Below, one piece after another: positions 35,770 through 47,239 of a stretch of DNA of 64,000 bases. Numbering within the stretch: position 1 is the first letter of the stretch; each line of letters starts with the position of its first letter. A program made the position numbers and the translations under genes. The notes below the pieces were generated by a model that saw nothing but the letters and a program-made list of their open reading frames with translations, was not told where the DNA came from and ran no database searches. Location: contig OU015498.1 in NCBI GenBank assembly GCA_907164885.2, forward strand, positions 126,425,727 through 126,489,726, given 5' to 3'. The DNA comes from Dolomedes plantarius. Its lineage: Eukaryota > Arthropoda > Arachnida > Araneae > Dolomedidae.

Positions 35770-36960
35770 GAGTTCAATATTTTACTTTATTTCGGGTTAT
35801 AAAACCCATGTGTAATGAGTTCTTTTAAATAAATGAGTTTACGCTAAAGTACTCGAAAGGTTGACTATTTTCTCCCGTAATTCATTATTCATTGTTATAT
35901 GTATTTGTTATCTCAATTCGCTCATATTCTGTCTCGTGAAAAGAAAAAGAAACCCTGCGCTATACTCTCATATGTGGAATATAATTGGCATTAAAATTTA
36001 AGGATATTTTTTCAAAATCTCATAAAAACAAAGGTAAATATCTGTTATAAAATCCTGCAAACTTATATCATAAGTGATGAAAGGATGTCTAAAACTTGTG
36101 AAGATATCAGAAATTTAAAATGTTAATCAAGCATCCATTATTTTTTTGAATCAGTTTCCCTCATAGGAGTAACAGAGAGGAACAACCCTCCAAATTAAAA
36201 AAAAAACAACTTTTAACTGAATTTTATGCGTTGAAATTTAGTGGTGGGGCTTCTAGATACCAGTGAAATAAAATTTACAGGAAACTTATGAATATTATGT
36301 ATAAAACCTTAAAATTTCGTAGGTCAAAAAGTTTACCTTTACAACTTTTAGTTTGATTAAACTGCGATACAAATATTTGATCACGAAAGTTTCAGATCTT
36401 AGCTTTAACATAGGAGAGATATTAACAATTTTTTTTTAATGAAATAAAAAATTAATTACATTGATTTCAGAAATAAATATTTCTAATTGGTAGAGATACC
36501 ATATCCCAACACAACTAGTTCAGAAACAAGTACAATATTTCAAATTGCAACAACAAAGATTTAAGAAAATATAGATAAATATTTTCTAAGACAATTTTTT
36601 CACGAGTATAAACTAGGTCTATTCGATAAACCACCCATTTATACTTACATGGTTTGTAAACTTCATAATGTGTTAATATACTTACCTAGTTGCTCTAAAT
36701 AAAATAGCTTTGTGCACATAATCTGAAAATTTTATATTGTGCTAATATATATTTACTATATAATTTTCTACATAGAAATAAAATAACTCGTGTAAAATGC
36801 ATTGACTCTTCTTGTTAAATCTTATGGTTTCAAATGCACACTTTAATGAGAATGAATATAAACTCACATTTCAAACAAAAAATAAATCCCATCAAACAAA
36901 ATTACAAATACAGAGAAACTTTATTAACATGTAATATACATATCTTTGTTTTTAAACAAC
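35770..36960. other. AT-rich noncoding stretch
   Basis: No gene recognised. Confidence 0.35.
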
Positions 36961-36974
36961 TAGGTACAATTTTA

Positions 36975-37057
36975 TAAAAAAAATTTATTTTGAAATTAAA
37001 ATCTTCAAAACCCTTCAGATAGTCAAGCTTTCTTTCGAATGTGGAGGATTATTCACC
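36975..37057 (-). other. Possible terminal exon of an unknown minus-strand gene
   Basis: On the minus strand a good acceptor (TTTATATTTCAG) precedes 13 open codons (VNNPPHSKESLTI) and a TGA, then an AATAAA near 36980. Its phase fits the candidate exon at 37679-37762. Short, and AT-rich DNA yields such signals by chance, so this is a hypothesis. Confidence 0.3.
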
Positions 37058-37678
37058 TGAAATATAAAATAAACTTCATAAATGTTATGCATTTCAGCAT
37101 CAAAGTTGATTTTAATGTTCATGTAATTAAACTTTTAAAGTGCCCACTGACAGCTTCTACATCAATGGACATTGTTTTGCCCGATTTTTACTGCAATGTT
37201 TGAAAAATTATTTCATTAGGATTTTCAATTTTGAAATAAAAGCTAGCAAGAAATGACACACAGGAGCAAACATTTTTTTTCCATACTAAGCAAAAAAGGT
37301 TCGTGAGAGTGAGTGGATATATCTGTCATTACCAGTCCATAACAAAATTTTAACTGCAGATGCAGCATAGAGAACTGATTATCCATGTTTCAAGAAAGTA
37401 ACTGCTACATTAATAGACTAGTCTCTCCAAAGTATAAATCTTAATGTGTGCATTATTACTATTATTATTATTATTATTCTAAGGATGAATCTCATACAAG
37501 CACTACTAATACATTAATTTAAAAATGTGCATAACAAAAACTTTATAATTCATGATGTTGAAGATAAATTTATTTTAATGCAGGAATTAGAATTAGCAAA
37601 TGATGCAAAATGCATATACTGTAACATGTGTTTCAAATACAGCAAAAGACAATTTTGAAATAAAAGATCCTTATTGTT

Positions 37679-37762
37679 ACCCTTTTGAGTCCCTCTTGAG
37701 TCAATGCTTTTTGAATCTGGTGAAATGTGAAAAGCCATATAGGTCTAATGGAGCTTCTAATA
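37679..37762 (-). other. Possible internal exon of an unknown minus-strand gene
   Basis: Flanked on the minus strand by a strong acceptor (TTTTTCTCCATTTTCAG) and a donor (AGG followed by GTAACA). One frame is open across it and reads SIRPIWLFTFHQIQKALTQE followed by GLKR, ending in phase 0, which joins in frame with the terminal exon candidate at 37057. I recognise no family. Confidence 0.35.
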
Positions 37763-40124
37763 TCTGAAAATGGAGAAAAAGACTTAAAAAAGTGCAGATG
37801 TCATGAAGAAATTGTTTCCCTACACTAACTGAATCTAGACTAAGTAGCTAAATCAACAGAAAAAAATATTAATTTATCCTAAAAACTAGTAACTATTTAG
37901 CAACATTTTATACATGTTCACATCTATTCAGCACTTATGATAAAGTATTTTTTAAATTGTTTATAAAAGGATGTTAAAGTGCATAATACATTAACGTATA
38001 CAAACTTGCTTGGGAAAAGATAAAAGTAATTTTGCCTCAAGATTTTAACAAATCTTCAACTATGTCTGCAGTAAAAATGATATAGATATGTTATTCTTAA
38101 CCTGTATTGATATTTGTTTTCAAAAAAGAAAAAAAAAAGTACTTTGTCTTAACACATTATTTCCAATGGTCAAAAATCCTAATAAACTTATGGCAAGATT
38201 TATATTTTTTTATTACTTTGAGAATGCAGATCCATATTTTCTCAGAACATTAATAAACTCAACTATATTTCTCCATACTATATTTAAAATAAAGCCAAAC
38301 TTTAAAAAATACAAAAGGTATGTTATTTATTCCAAAATTAAAATTCATAAATTTTTTAACTTTTTTAACAGACATTTCTTTGAAAATCAGAATACATATT
38401 TCGCATAAAATTAAGAAGAAATACATATAAACTAAAATATTATTTTGCCTTTTAAATAATTTTAGTTATTTTGTTTTGTACTACAATAAACTTTTTTGAA
38501 TGAAAGTTTAAAAAAAAACGTTAAGAATTCAGTCTAATAAATAAATCCTCAACAAGCTCATCAACCTAAATAGCAAACTTTTCAATAACAGGAGCAAAAA
38601 CAATATATTTTATTTTTAGTAATAAAAAAATAACTTTTCAAATTTTATTAATTACAATAACTTTACCATCCATACAGACAAACCTAGATGGGTTTATTAG
38701 GGGTTAAACTACCCACAGAGTAGTGACTTTTGAACAGTTAAATTATGCATGAGTGGGAAACGAAATATGCTGTATATATAGTATTCAAATATGAAGGTAG
38801 AATACTATCATTATACCAGTAAGATATGACATGCATAGTAGACACTAGGCAGTGTTTGTGCAAAGACAAAACTGAAGTATACTTTCAGTTTTTAACACAG
38901 AAAAAAATATAAAGAACTTAAAATTGTTAAAATACTACAGGAAATATGTGAACAACAAAAATTAACAAATGTAAACAAAACATGACGTTTTAACACATGA
39001 AATTCAGTTTTGTTTTTGATAAAAAGCTATGTGTGTAACCAATTACAGTACTTGAAATTTAAAAAAAGAATCAAACACACACACATATATGTATATGTGT
39101 GTGTGTGTGTATCTCCAGTTAATATTTCAGCTAAAACAAAAGGAACTGAAGAGACAGAACCTCTCATTTTGTATTTAAAAATTAATACTTTATGCATGCC
39201 TGAAACACAATATCCTGTATTGTTTTATTTTCAGCATTCTCAGATGAATAATAAAATTACTGATAAATCCTTTTGAAATTGTTACATCAGAAGAAAATGT
39301 TAACTATAATATTTACATAGGTATAAAATAAAATTTAGAGCAGAATATAAATATTTCATCAGCTGAATACAAAAACAGCATATTAATTCATTATTATATA
39401 TTGCTAAATTCCCCTTCCAATACATATATATATATGTGTGTGTGTGTGTGTGTAGATATGGATATAAATAGATATAGATGTACTATACACAGATGTAGAT
39501 ATAGATATAGATAATGATAAGTAGAAAGATAGAAATTGCTTAAAATTGCACTTTTAAACTCATTTGAATAAAAATATGTTCACATACAAAATTTATTACA
39601 CTGTCCCTTTCTTTTATAGTTTAAGTTAAATAATAAAGTGCCGAAGCACTTATTTCGTAGCATGCCTAGTAAATTTAATTAAGAGACAGAAAAATTATCT
39701 GAGTACTATATGCAAGATGAAAATGTTAAAAGAAGATTATTATTTACATATTCTGTTATCTTGTTATATGGAAACAGAATATGTAAAATCAGACACCACA
39801 AATATATATCTGAGCCCAATAAAATAAAGCAAATCTATATCAGAGATAGCATCGACTTATTAAATTTATAGGTCTCAGGAGCATCGGTCTTTAATACTTA
39901 GACCCTTATGATCATCTACAATAATTTTCTTTTAAATAGACGAAAACACACAAATTTTATATATTTGCACATATAGTATGTGTGAAAATCAATAGCTTTT
40001 CCATACAATTTCTACTATTACATATTACTGATAAATTTTAAAAAGTAAAATAGATAAGGATTACGTTCATTGACATAGAAATAGTCTCAATAATAAAAGA
40101 ATTAAATAACGAAATTGAACTCAC
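37763..40124. other. AT-rich stretch, possible introns
   Basis: No long ORF on either strand. Microsatellites of mixed (CA)/(TA)/(TG) type at 39077-39111 and 39421-39455. If the minus-strand gene proposed here is real, this would be mainly intron. Confidence 0.35.
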
Positions 40125-40330
40125 CTTGGCTAACTCAGGAAAGGGATGATTTTAAAGCCGCAATCTATCTGGCAGCGCAGCCATTGTAAACTTGCAACAG
40201 CATGGTAGTCAAGTCCGAGTCCGAGCTGGCAGTGCCCTGAACATTTATTCCCCTTTCCACGTGTAAACACACATATGTGTGTCAGACACATCTTAGCAAT
40301 AATGCACCCATTTAGCACTTGTTAGGTGGC
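40125..40330 (-). other. Possible 5' UTR exon with splice donor
   Basis: On the minus strand a GC-richer segment ends at CCAAG followed by GTGAGTTC, a near-consensus donor. It has several ATGs (including ACAATGGC) but each opens only a short frame, so it would be a noncoding first exon with upstream ORFs. The right edge is a guess. Confidence 0.4.
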
Positions 40331-40379
40331 ACACCTGTGTTTACGACATCTTAGTTCAGTTTAATTTAAGACTCCTTTC

Positions 40380-40530
40380 CTTCAAATCATAAAGAGGTTC
40401 CCGCCATTACTGGTACGTACTAACACATGGCGGACACTAGAGACCCTAATTGGAAAAACTTTCGGCGGGAGAAAAAATACCTATTTCCTGTCCTCTGGCG
40501 AGCACATGTAAAGAGAGTTTCCACGGATAA
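40380..40530. promoter_or_regulatory. Promoter-like block
   Basis: A small CpG-containing island in AT-rich DNA, holding CCCGCCATT, ACATGGCGGAC (YY1-like) and TTTCGGCGGGAGAAAA (E2F-like). No TATA box is evident. Its position just upstream of the minus-strand exon at 40125-40330 fits a housekeeping-type promoter. Motif matches are by eye. Confidence 0.35.
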
Positions 40531-40876
40531 CTCGGACAATGGAATTCTAAAAAAGGAGATGACCTCTATTTGCTAATGACAATTCTTAATAGCTGTTAAA
40601 CTAATAATTTTCAGCATTATAAATTTCATATTTAAAAAGTTATGAAACCGAGATATACATTTTAAACTATTATTAACGATAAACGTCAAGGTTCTGTGAA
40701 TATAAGAGGCTAGTAGTGGCTAGATTTTGGCCGGAAAATTATAGTAAAAAAGGGTGTGAAAAAAACATATTAGAGAAAAATATAATATACAGTTAAAATC
40801 GTAAACATTTTAAAATAAGAAGCTTCAGTGTCGCAAAGTCTGTAAAATGAAAATAATTATAGTCTTTGTTTGGGTT

Positions 40877-40884
<8 letters not shown>

Positions 40885-40908
<24 letters not shown>

Positions 40909-40917
40909 AATATATAA

Positions 40918-40980
<63 letters not shown>

Positions 40981-40985
40981 TATAA

Positions 40986-41050
<65 letters not shown>
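40885..41050. repeat. (TA)n with TAAATA interruptions
   Basis: Long dinucleotide run broken by TATAAATA units. Just right of it a 22-base phrase (GTAAACATAACTTTTTGATAG) occurs twice in tandem at 41071-41120. Confidence 0.9.
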
Positions 41051-41054
<4 letters not shown>

Positions 41055-41120
41055 GTATCCGATATATGTGTGTAAACATAACTTTTTGATAGGTGGGTAA
41101 ACATAACTTTTTGATAGCTG

Positions 41121-42600
41121 TGCGATGGAGGTATATTCTATAGCGATAAATTTTACGTGATTTTTAATAAGCGATGTCCCATAACAACGACTTCTTTTTT
41201 AAAATATTTTCACGAGTATTCCTTATGACGCGTGCGAATCGTAAGTAGCCTATTAAGCTAAGTTTAGGAGCAAATTATGAAAATGCAAACCTGCGAATCC
41301 CAGCCTTTTATTTTCGACCTCTAAGCGTCTGTCTTACAGATCAAGACGTAAAATATTAACAACCTACGCATAAGAACTTCAGCTTCTTTTCGTAAAAGAA
41401 TGTTAATTTTGTTGCAAAATTTGTCTGAAACTGATAGTTGCTTTGTACATTTATTACGTCATAAAAAAAATCTGCAAAATTTTTCAATAACTTGGATTTA
41501 AAAGATACTCTTTTAAATTAAAACATTTCTACATAAAGGATATAATTTCTACGTTGAGAACAATAGTCATTAGGCAAAAATTAAATATAAACACAAAATT
41601 GATTTAGAATATCAGAAAAGAATTTTTGTTAATCTCGTCTAAAAAAATAGACATCGTATTCCAAAAATTAAATTCCTTATAAAAAATAATAAATAAAAAT
41701 TTAAGTACATTCAAAAATTTTGAACCCGAATACTTCATTTCAGCCTTTCAAGTTGCATGACATTTACGGTCTAATACTTAAAGTTGGTTTTTCAGCGCAG
41801 TAAACTCAGATAACATAAGTTATTTAACACACTTGTTTCGATAACACAGTTGCGATGACTCAGTAGTATTTGAACTCACTTACATCCGCGTTCAAAATCA
41901 CGGATAGTGGATTGTTTAACTCACCACCCACAATAACCCACGCGAAGTGGGTTGCAGAACCCACTTATTCCGGCGACTGACCGACTTTTTTTTCTCTGTG
42001 TTTATACCGGGCACCATAAATATAATGTCCTCAAATTAGAACACCTATACACTTATCCTCGAGTTAATAGGACTAGAGAGTTAATTATGATTGCAATAAA
42101 ATGCACTAATAAACATCAGAGTCGCATTTAACTTTCTATTATTTCAAAAATGAAGTTTCTAGTATTCAATTCTCTTTCAATCTTATTTTAATTCATCCAA
42201 TTGTTTTTTAGAAATATTTAAATGAAGTTGGTATACATATTCAGCGCACTTTTGTTTCTTATTTTAAGATTCTATATAGTGGCCTTTGCATGGATTTTTT
42301 TTTCTGAATAATTCTAAAATGCACATCACAAAGCTATGCCAAAAGAAAAATTATACGAACTGACTGAAGAAGAAGGTGAGAGAGTAAACAGCTGTCAAGG
42401 CAATACAACAAGTGGGGGTACGTACAACAAAATTATGTTCAAAGTTAATACGCAGTCAGTGTCAAAATAAAATGTTTGGACTGCGCTCTGTCGTGAAAAA
42501 CAAGCATACGGGTAATTTTGATGTACTGAAGCAAATACATAAACATATGTATAATCGTTAAAACAAATACTACGTTGGTTTCATAGCGAAATTACGATGG
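41121..42600. other. Noncoding stretch with an inverted terminus
   Basis: No gene recognised. 41981-42014 is the inverted partner of 35389-35409 and of 35158-35171; GTGGGTT/AACCCAC blocks lie just inside it. Confidence 0.4.
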
Positions 42601-42622
42601 AACAAATTTAAACTCATAACTA

Positions 42623-42629
42623 ACACACA

Positions 42630-42689
<60 letters not shown>

Positions 42690-42737
42690 AACAAACACAC
42701 ACATATATATATATGTGTGTGTGTGTGTGAGTGTGTA
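42623..42737. repeat. (CA)n/(TA)n/(TG)n compound microsatellite
   Basis: CA run of about 70 bases, then AAAC units, TATATATA and a GTGTGTGT run. Confidence 0.95.
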
Positions 42738-44045
42738 TAGCCATACCAGTACTTTTAAATTTATAGGAACTTAGGTTAGAAGGATTAAAGTGCTTAACGT
42801 GTACAACATAGACGTGGTCTAAGATAGGGAGAGCGGCAATGCATCATATAGTAAATGAAGAATATATGTATAACTTTAAAATATTAACAAATTTATCACA
42901 CAAAGCATATAGTGTGAATATAAGTGAAGTTTTCACAATGCATTTTTATGCGGTTCATTGGTGTATCAAATGATTTTTGTATAACAATAAGATGTGAGAC
43001 TCCAAAAAATGAAGTGTTAAATTTTTTATTAGAATTTGACAAAAGATGTAACTAGGAAGTTTTGGGGCCTTAGGGGAAGTAATTACACTTTTCATTCACT
43101 AATGTGCTATATTTATTGTTATTTATCCAGTTTACTATAAGCTTATGAACGATTACTATCAAATTACACTTTCTAGGTCTTCTTGCTTTCCACTTTCATG
43201 TGTGAGATAAAACTTACGCCAATATTATTACGTCATAGATTTTCTTAGGGGTCCAACAGCTTTCTCTGTATTAAACAATGAATCAGAGTAAAAATAAAAA
43301 TGTTAAGTCTCCTGGGAAATTGTCCTTACAATCATTAAAATAAGCCTGCTGCCAACAAAACACACAATGATGAAAGAAAAATGTGTACCCAAAAACGCAG
43401 TTGCTGAAATAAGCTAAAAAAGCAAATGTGGGTAAAACAACCTTAATTAAGATGAATACAAAGGTCTTATCAATAAAGATACGAACAATTTTAGCAATCA
43501 TTATTGTTAAATGTTTTAAGCAACTAAGGAATTGTTTTTAAAAATGCGTGTTTGAAAAAAAGGTGATTTATATTTAGCATGTATTTGACCTCTAGTTTAA
43601 ATTTGCAAACATTTCCTTATTTAACACCCTACAATAAACTTTAACGTGTTTTTTACTAGAATATTTCTCACATTTTTAACAATTGGGGTATGAATTTCAA
43701 AGGCTTTTAAATGATACACATACCAGCTTATGGAAAGTCATTTAGGTAATTTTCTGGACCAAATGCTTACCAAATTCTTATTTTATTTAACCTTATAGTC
43801 TGTTCTTATTTCTTTTTAGAATAATGGATTACGGGACGAAATAGTGAGTATAAAATTAAGCGTCTCATTCACCATCAATGTTTAACATGACAATATATTT
43901 TTCAAGGAGGGTTCACTTCATTTACAGTTTCATTAAAATGAGAAAAACTACTTTGAATCAAGACAGTCACAGTCCCTAAAAATTAAAATGTATCTAATCT
44001 TAAAAGGTTTCAAGGTATTTTTTATCCCATAATAACAATCATAAT
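42738..44045. other. AT-rich noncoding stretch
   Basis: No supported gene; a 72-codon minus-strand ORF at 43283-43501 is Phe-rich and featureless. Confidence 0.35.
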
Positions 44046-44047
44046 AG

Positions 44048-44059
44048 TATGTGTATATA

Positions 44060-44147
<88 letters not shown>
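44048..44147. repeat. (TA)n, left half of a split microsatellite
   Basis: About 45 TA units directly abutting the left end of the Tc1 element; the other half is at 47165-47235. Confidence 0.9.
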
Positions 44148-44150
<3 letters not shown>

Positions 44151-45141
44151 TTGCTAGAAAAAGTCTGCATACAAGCGAAAACCAAACTTTCAAGCATCAA
44201 AAAAATATAATATTACACTAAATTTATCAACTTTCTTTTCTGCTCTTGTACTCATCTAATAATTTACTATCATTTAACAATGGTTTTAGAAATACAAATC
44301 ACATAATTTTGTTTAGAAATCAAACTAAACAAAAAAAATAACACGAAATACACTAGAAAAAAATTTGCGTACAAATAAGAAAATCTGAAAAAATATAATA
44401 GTCATTGACTGTCACTGAAAGTTTAGTAGCTGGTCGGATAGCCCTTACATCTAAGGACCTCCATCAATCGCTTCTGCATAGATTGAACCAGTTTGAATGT
44501 TTCATTAGGAGATATATTATTCTATTCCATAATGATAACCTTTTTCAACATCTCTTTCGATGTTATGAAATGTTGACGAATCCTGCGCTCTAGTACATCC
44601 CACAAATGTTCGATGGGATCTAAGTAGGGTGATTGTGGAGGAGTATGTAACTGATTTTTGATGTTGTACAACAACCAGAGCTTCACATTGAGGGCAGTGT
44701 GCTTTGGATCATTGTACTGCTGGAACCAAAAGTCGTCTGCAAGTCCTAGGTTTTGAGCACTTACTTTTAAATTTTCTTTTAAAATGTTCAAATATGCCAT
44801 ATGATACATTTTATATTCTATAAATACCAGACGTCCCACGCCATTGGCTGCTATACACCCCCAAACCATTATTCATCCACCGTGCTTTACTGTGTGCACG
44901 AGATTCTGCTTCTCGTAAGCCGTACCTGCCTTTCTCCACACCAGCTTACGTCCTTTAATTCCAAAAATTCAAAACTTGCTCTCATCGGTGAAGAGTACCT
45001 TTTCCCAGAACTCCAGAGGCTTATTTACATATTCATTTGCGAAGAATAGACGTTTTTGCTTATTGATGACCGATATGTATGGCTATCTACGTGCTACACA
45101 GCCATGATAGTCAGATTTTTCAAAATCTTCCGTATAGTATC

Positions 45142-46502
45142 TGTCGTGGGGTACGACATATAAAAAAAGAAAATAGAAAAGGTGCAGAAAAACCAATTAA
45201 CAAACGGGACGGAAAATGGAACAGTGAAATAACGCCAGACGATACAAGAAGAATGTCGTGGGGATACGATATGTTAGAAGTTCAAAAAGGGAAGACAACC
45301 TAATTAAAGCTGACAATCGGTGGTACTATGAGAAAATTGAAATGGCGCTTGATCATACAAAGGACAGGATGAAGAAGAAGAAATTGAAAAGAAACAGTTA
45401 AGAGTCGAAACAGCGAGGGGTCTAGATAGAGGGGACATCAAGATGAAAAGGGAATTGTTGGCAAAGAGAAGAGGACCCCACACATAGGAGATGTTCTGGG
45501 AAAACACGATCCCTAGAAAGGCAGGGATGAGTCGAAGACGGGATTGTTCTAATATAAAACGCCCCTCACTCTGAATGGTTAAAGAAATAATTAGGGGATG
45601 AAAATTAGCGAATCGAAGTGGAAGTAAAAAAAAAGGTTGAACATGAGAGACGAATGAAAATGTAAAAGGCGGGGCATTGAGAATATAAAAAATAGAGAGA
45701 GTGAGAATATAAAATAATAATATAATTTATTTTGGCTCTCAGCACACGAATAGAGAGTTGTAGCCTCGTAAGCGAGAAATCTAAAAAGAATATATGGGAG
45801 ATTGCGCCCCTACTTAGCGCATCGCTGTAAGCCAGCAACCCAACGATGAGAGGAGATTAGATGAATAGTGGAGCCGAAAAAAGATTGCTTGATCCCCGCA
45901 AGCTAGCGATGAGAGGAGTATAGAGGAGCGTCGGAGCTAAGATATATTGCCTGACCCTTGCAAGCTACCGATGAGAGGAGAATAGTTGAGCTACGGAACC
46001 AAGACAGATTGCCTGACCCCCACAAGCCAAAGATGCAGGACCGATCCGGCCGTTAAAGTCCGCCTCTTCCCGCGACATATAGCGATTCTGATGACTGCGT
46101 TCACCAGCGAAAGTGAATCCTGAAGAAAAATATCCCAATCGATGCACGTGAATATTCCAGCGAATGTTCCCCCTCTGCAGTCTGCAAAAATGGAGGTAAC
46201 CTTTCATTACCTATTGCCAAAACGTCTATAAATCCCCGAGTCTTATAATATAGGCGGAAGTTAAGGAATAATATATATTGCGTACTGAAATGAAATTAAT
46301 TTAAATAAGTGAAATAGTGCAGTCAAATAATACCTTGATATAATGAGTATTTCTTTAGGTTCATAATTAACAATAATATAATTGAATGTTTACTAATATA
46401 TGTGTTATGTTAATAAATTAATGTATTGTTTGGAATTCAGAGTAATGGTATCATTGCCTACCACTATACTAAATCACGACCCACCCAATTAACTCTACCA
46501 CA
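45142..46502 (+). mobile_element. Solo LTR, 1361 bp, with 5-bp target duplication
   Basis: Starts TGTCGTGGGG and ends CTCTACCACA, so it has TG...CA ends, and is flanked on both sides by GTATC (45137-45141 and 46503-46507). Removing it and one GTATC restores the contiguous Tc1 reading, which proves the borders. In plus orientation it has a TATAAAT near 46228 and an AATAAA near 46411, fitting a long U3 followed by R and U5. No gag/pol is present, so it is a recombined solo LTR or a non-coding element. Confidence 0.85.
45845..46035 (+). repeat. Three ~62-bp tandem repeats in the LTR U3
   Basis: Units begin at 45845, 45908 and 45970, each with GATGAGAGGAG at its start, then GAGC, ATTGC(T/C)TGA and a GCAAGC-type end. 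Repeats in this position are often enhancer-like. Confidence 0.8.
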
Positions 46503-47161
46503 GTATCTTCGTGAATCGTTTTCTCAAACCACTCTCTAATTTCATTTGCAATTTCAGATGCAGTAATTCTGGGATTTAGGCCTACGGACTTCAGGAGAAA
46601 ACGCTTTTCACGTGGTGTCAGTTTAGAGGGACGTCCAGAATGTGGCTTCGAAATAATAGATTTTGTTGAATTGTAATTACTGATTACTCTTTGAATAGAG
46701 GAATGAGTTCTTCCAAGAGTCTTGCCAATTTCCTGAAGAGTTTTGCCTCCATTCTTCAGTTTCAAGATAATTTTCTTTTCTTCAGGAGTAATCTCCTTTC
46801 CTTGTAGATTCATTTTAATTTTCCACAATTTACCTTCAAAACAGCTTTGGAAACGAATATTGAGGTAATATTTTTACAAAATTTTACCAAAATGAACAAC
46901 ATCACGTACAAATGAATTGGGTATATTAGTTTACTGTATTTGTACGAAATTTTTTTCTGGTATGAATTCATGCAATTTTTTAAAATTATTTTTTTTTATT
47001 TTAAAACGTTGTATGTTATATTTTTGAAACCATTGTTAAAAGATAATAAATGATTCGACCAGTACAAGAAAAGAAAAGAAAGTTGATAAATTTAGTGTAA
47101 TATTACATTTTTTGATGCTTGAATGTTTCGTTTTCGCTTGTATGCAGACTTTTTCTGGTAA

Positions 47162-47164
<3 letters not shown>

Positions 47165-47235
<71 letters not shown>
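47165..47235. repeat. (TA)n, right half of a split microsatellite
   Basis: About 35 TA units followed by TTATTATTATTA, directly abutting the right end of the Tc1 element. Confidence 0.9.

Positions 47236-47239
<4 letters not shown>

Larger units (their letters stand above)
44522..46828 (-). pseudogene. Tc1 transposase, interrupted and mutated
   Basis: Minus-strand transposase in two parts around the solo LTR. N-terminal part 46828-46507: HTH with ITPEEKKIILKLKNGGKTLQ, GRTHSSIQRVISNYN, HSGRPSKLTPREKRFLLKSV and ASEIANEI. The catalytic part resumes at about 45136 with TIRKIL, a frameshift, then KVLFTDESKF followed by a stop, IFGIKGRKLVWRKAG, MVWGCIAANGVGRLVFIEY, FQQYNDPKHTAL, SPYLDPIEHLWDVLERRIRQ. 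The second catalytic aspartate is replaced by Y (QQYND). From that position to the glutamate I count 34 intervening residues, the DD34E layout. Translation more likely begins at the MNLQGKE methionine than at the first one. Confidence 0.88.
44148..47164 (-). mobile_element. Tc1-like element with IR/DR ends, split by a solo LTR
   Basis: Inverted repeats of about 230 bases: left 44148-44378, right about 46936-47164. The outermost 100 bases are nearly identical (CACTTGCTAGAAAAAGTCTG against CACTTACCAGAAAAAGTCTG). Each arm holds two similar boxes, outer CTAGAAAAAGTCTGCATACA and inner CTAGAAAAAAATTTGCGTAC, the IR/DR arrangement known from Sleeping-Beauty-type Tc1 elements. Length is 3017 bp, of which 1361 bp plus a 5-bp duplication come from the inserted LTR, leaving about 1.65 kb, normal for the group. 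Confidence 0.88.

Noticed and set aside
39637..39655. Small hairpin AAGTGCCGAAGCACTT in AT-rich DNA
   Set aside because: Resembles neither a histone stem-loop nor a microRNA precursor; short stem, expected by chance.
40130..40318. 62-codon minus-strand ORF over the proposed 5' exon
   Set aside because: No recognisable feature and its stop lies before the splice donor; more likely an upstream ORF in a leader or chance.
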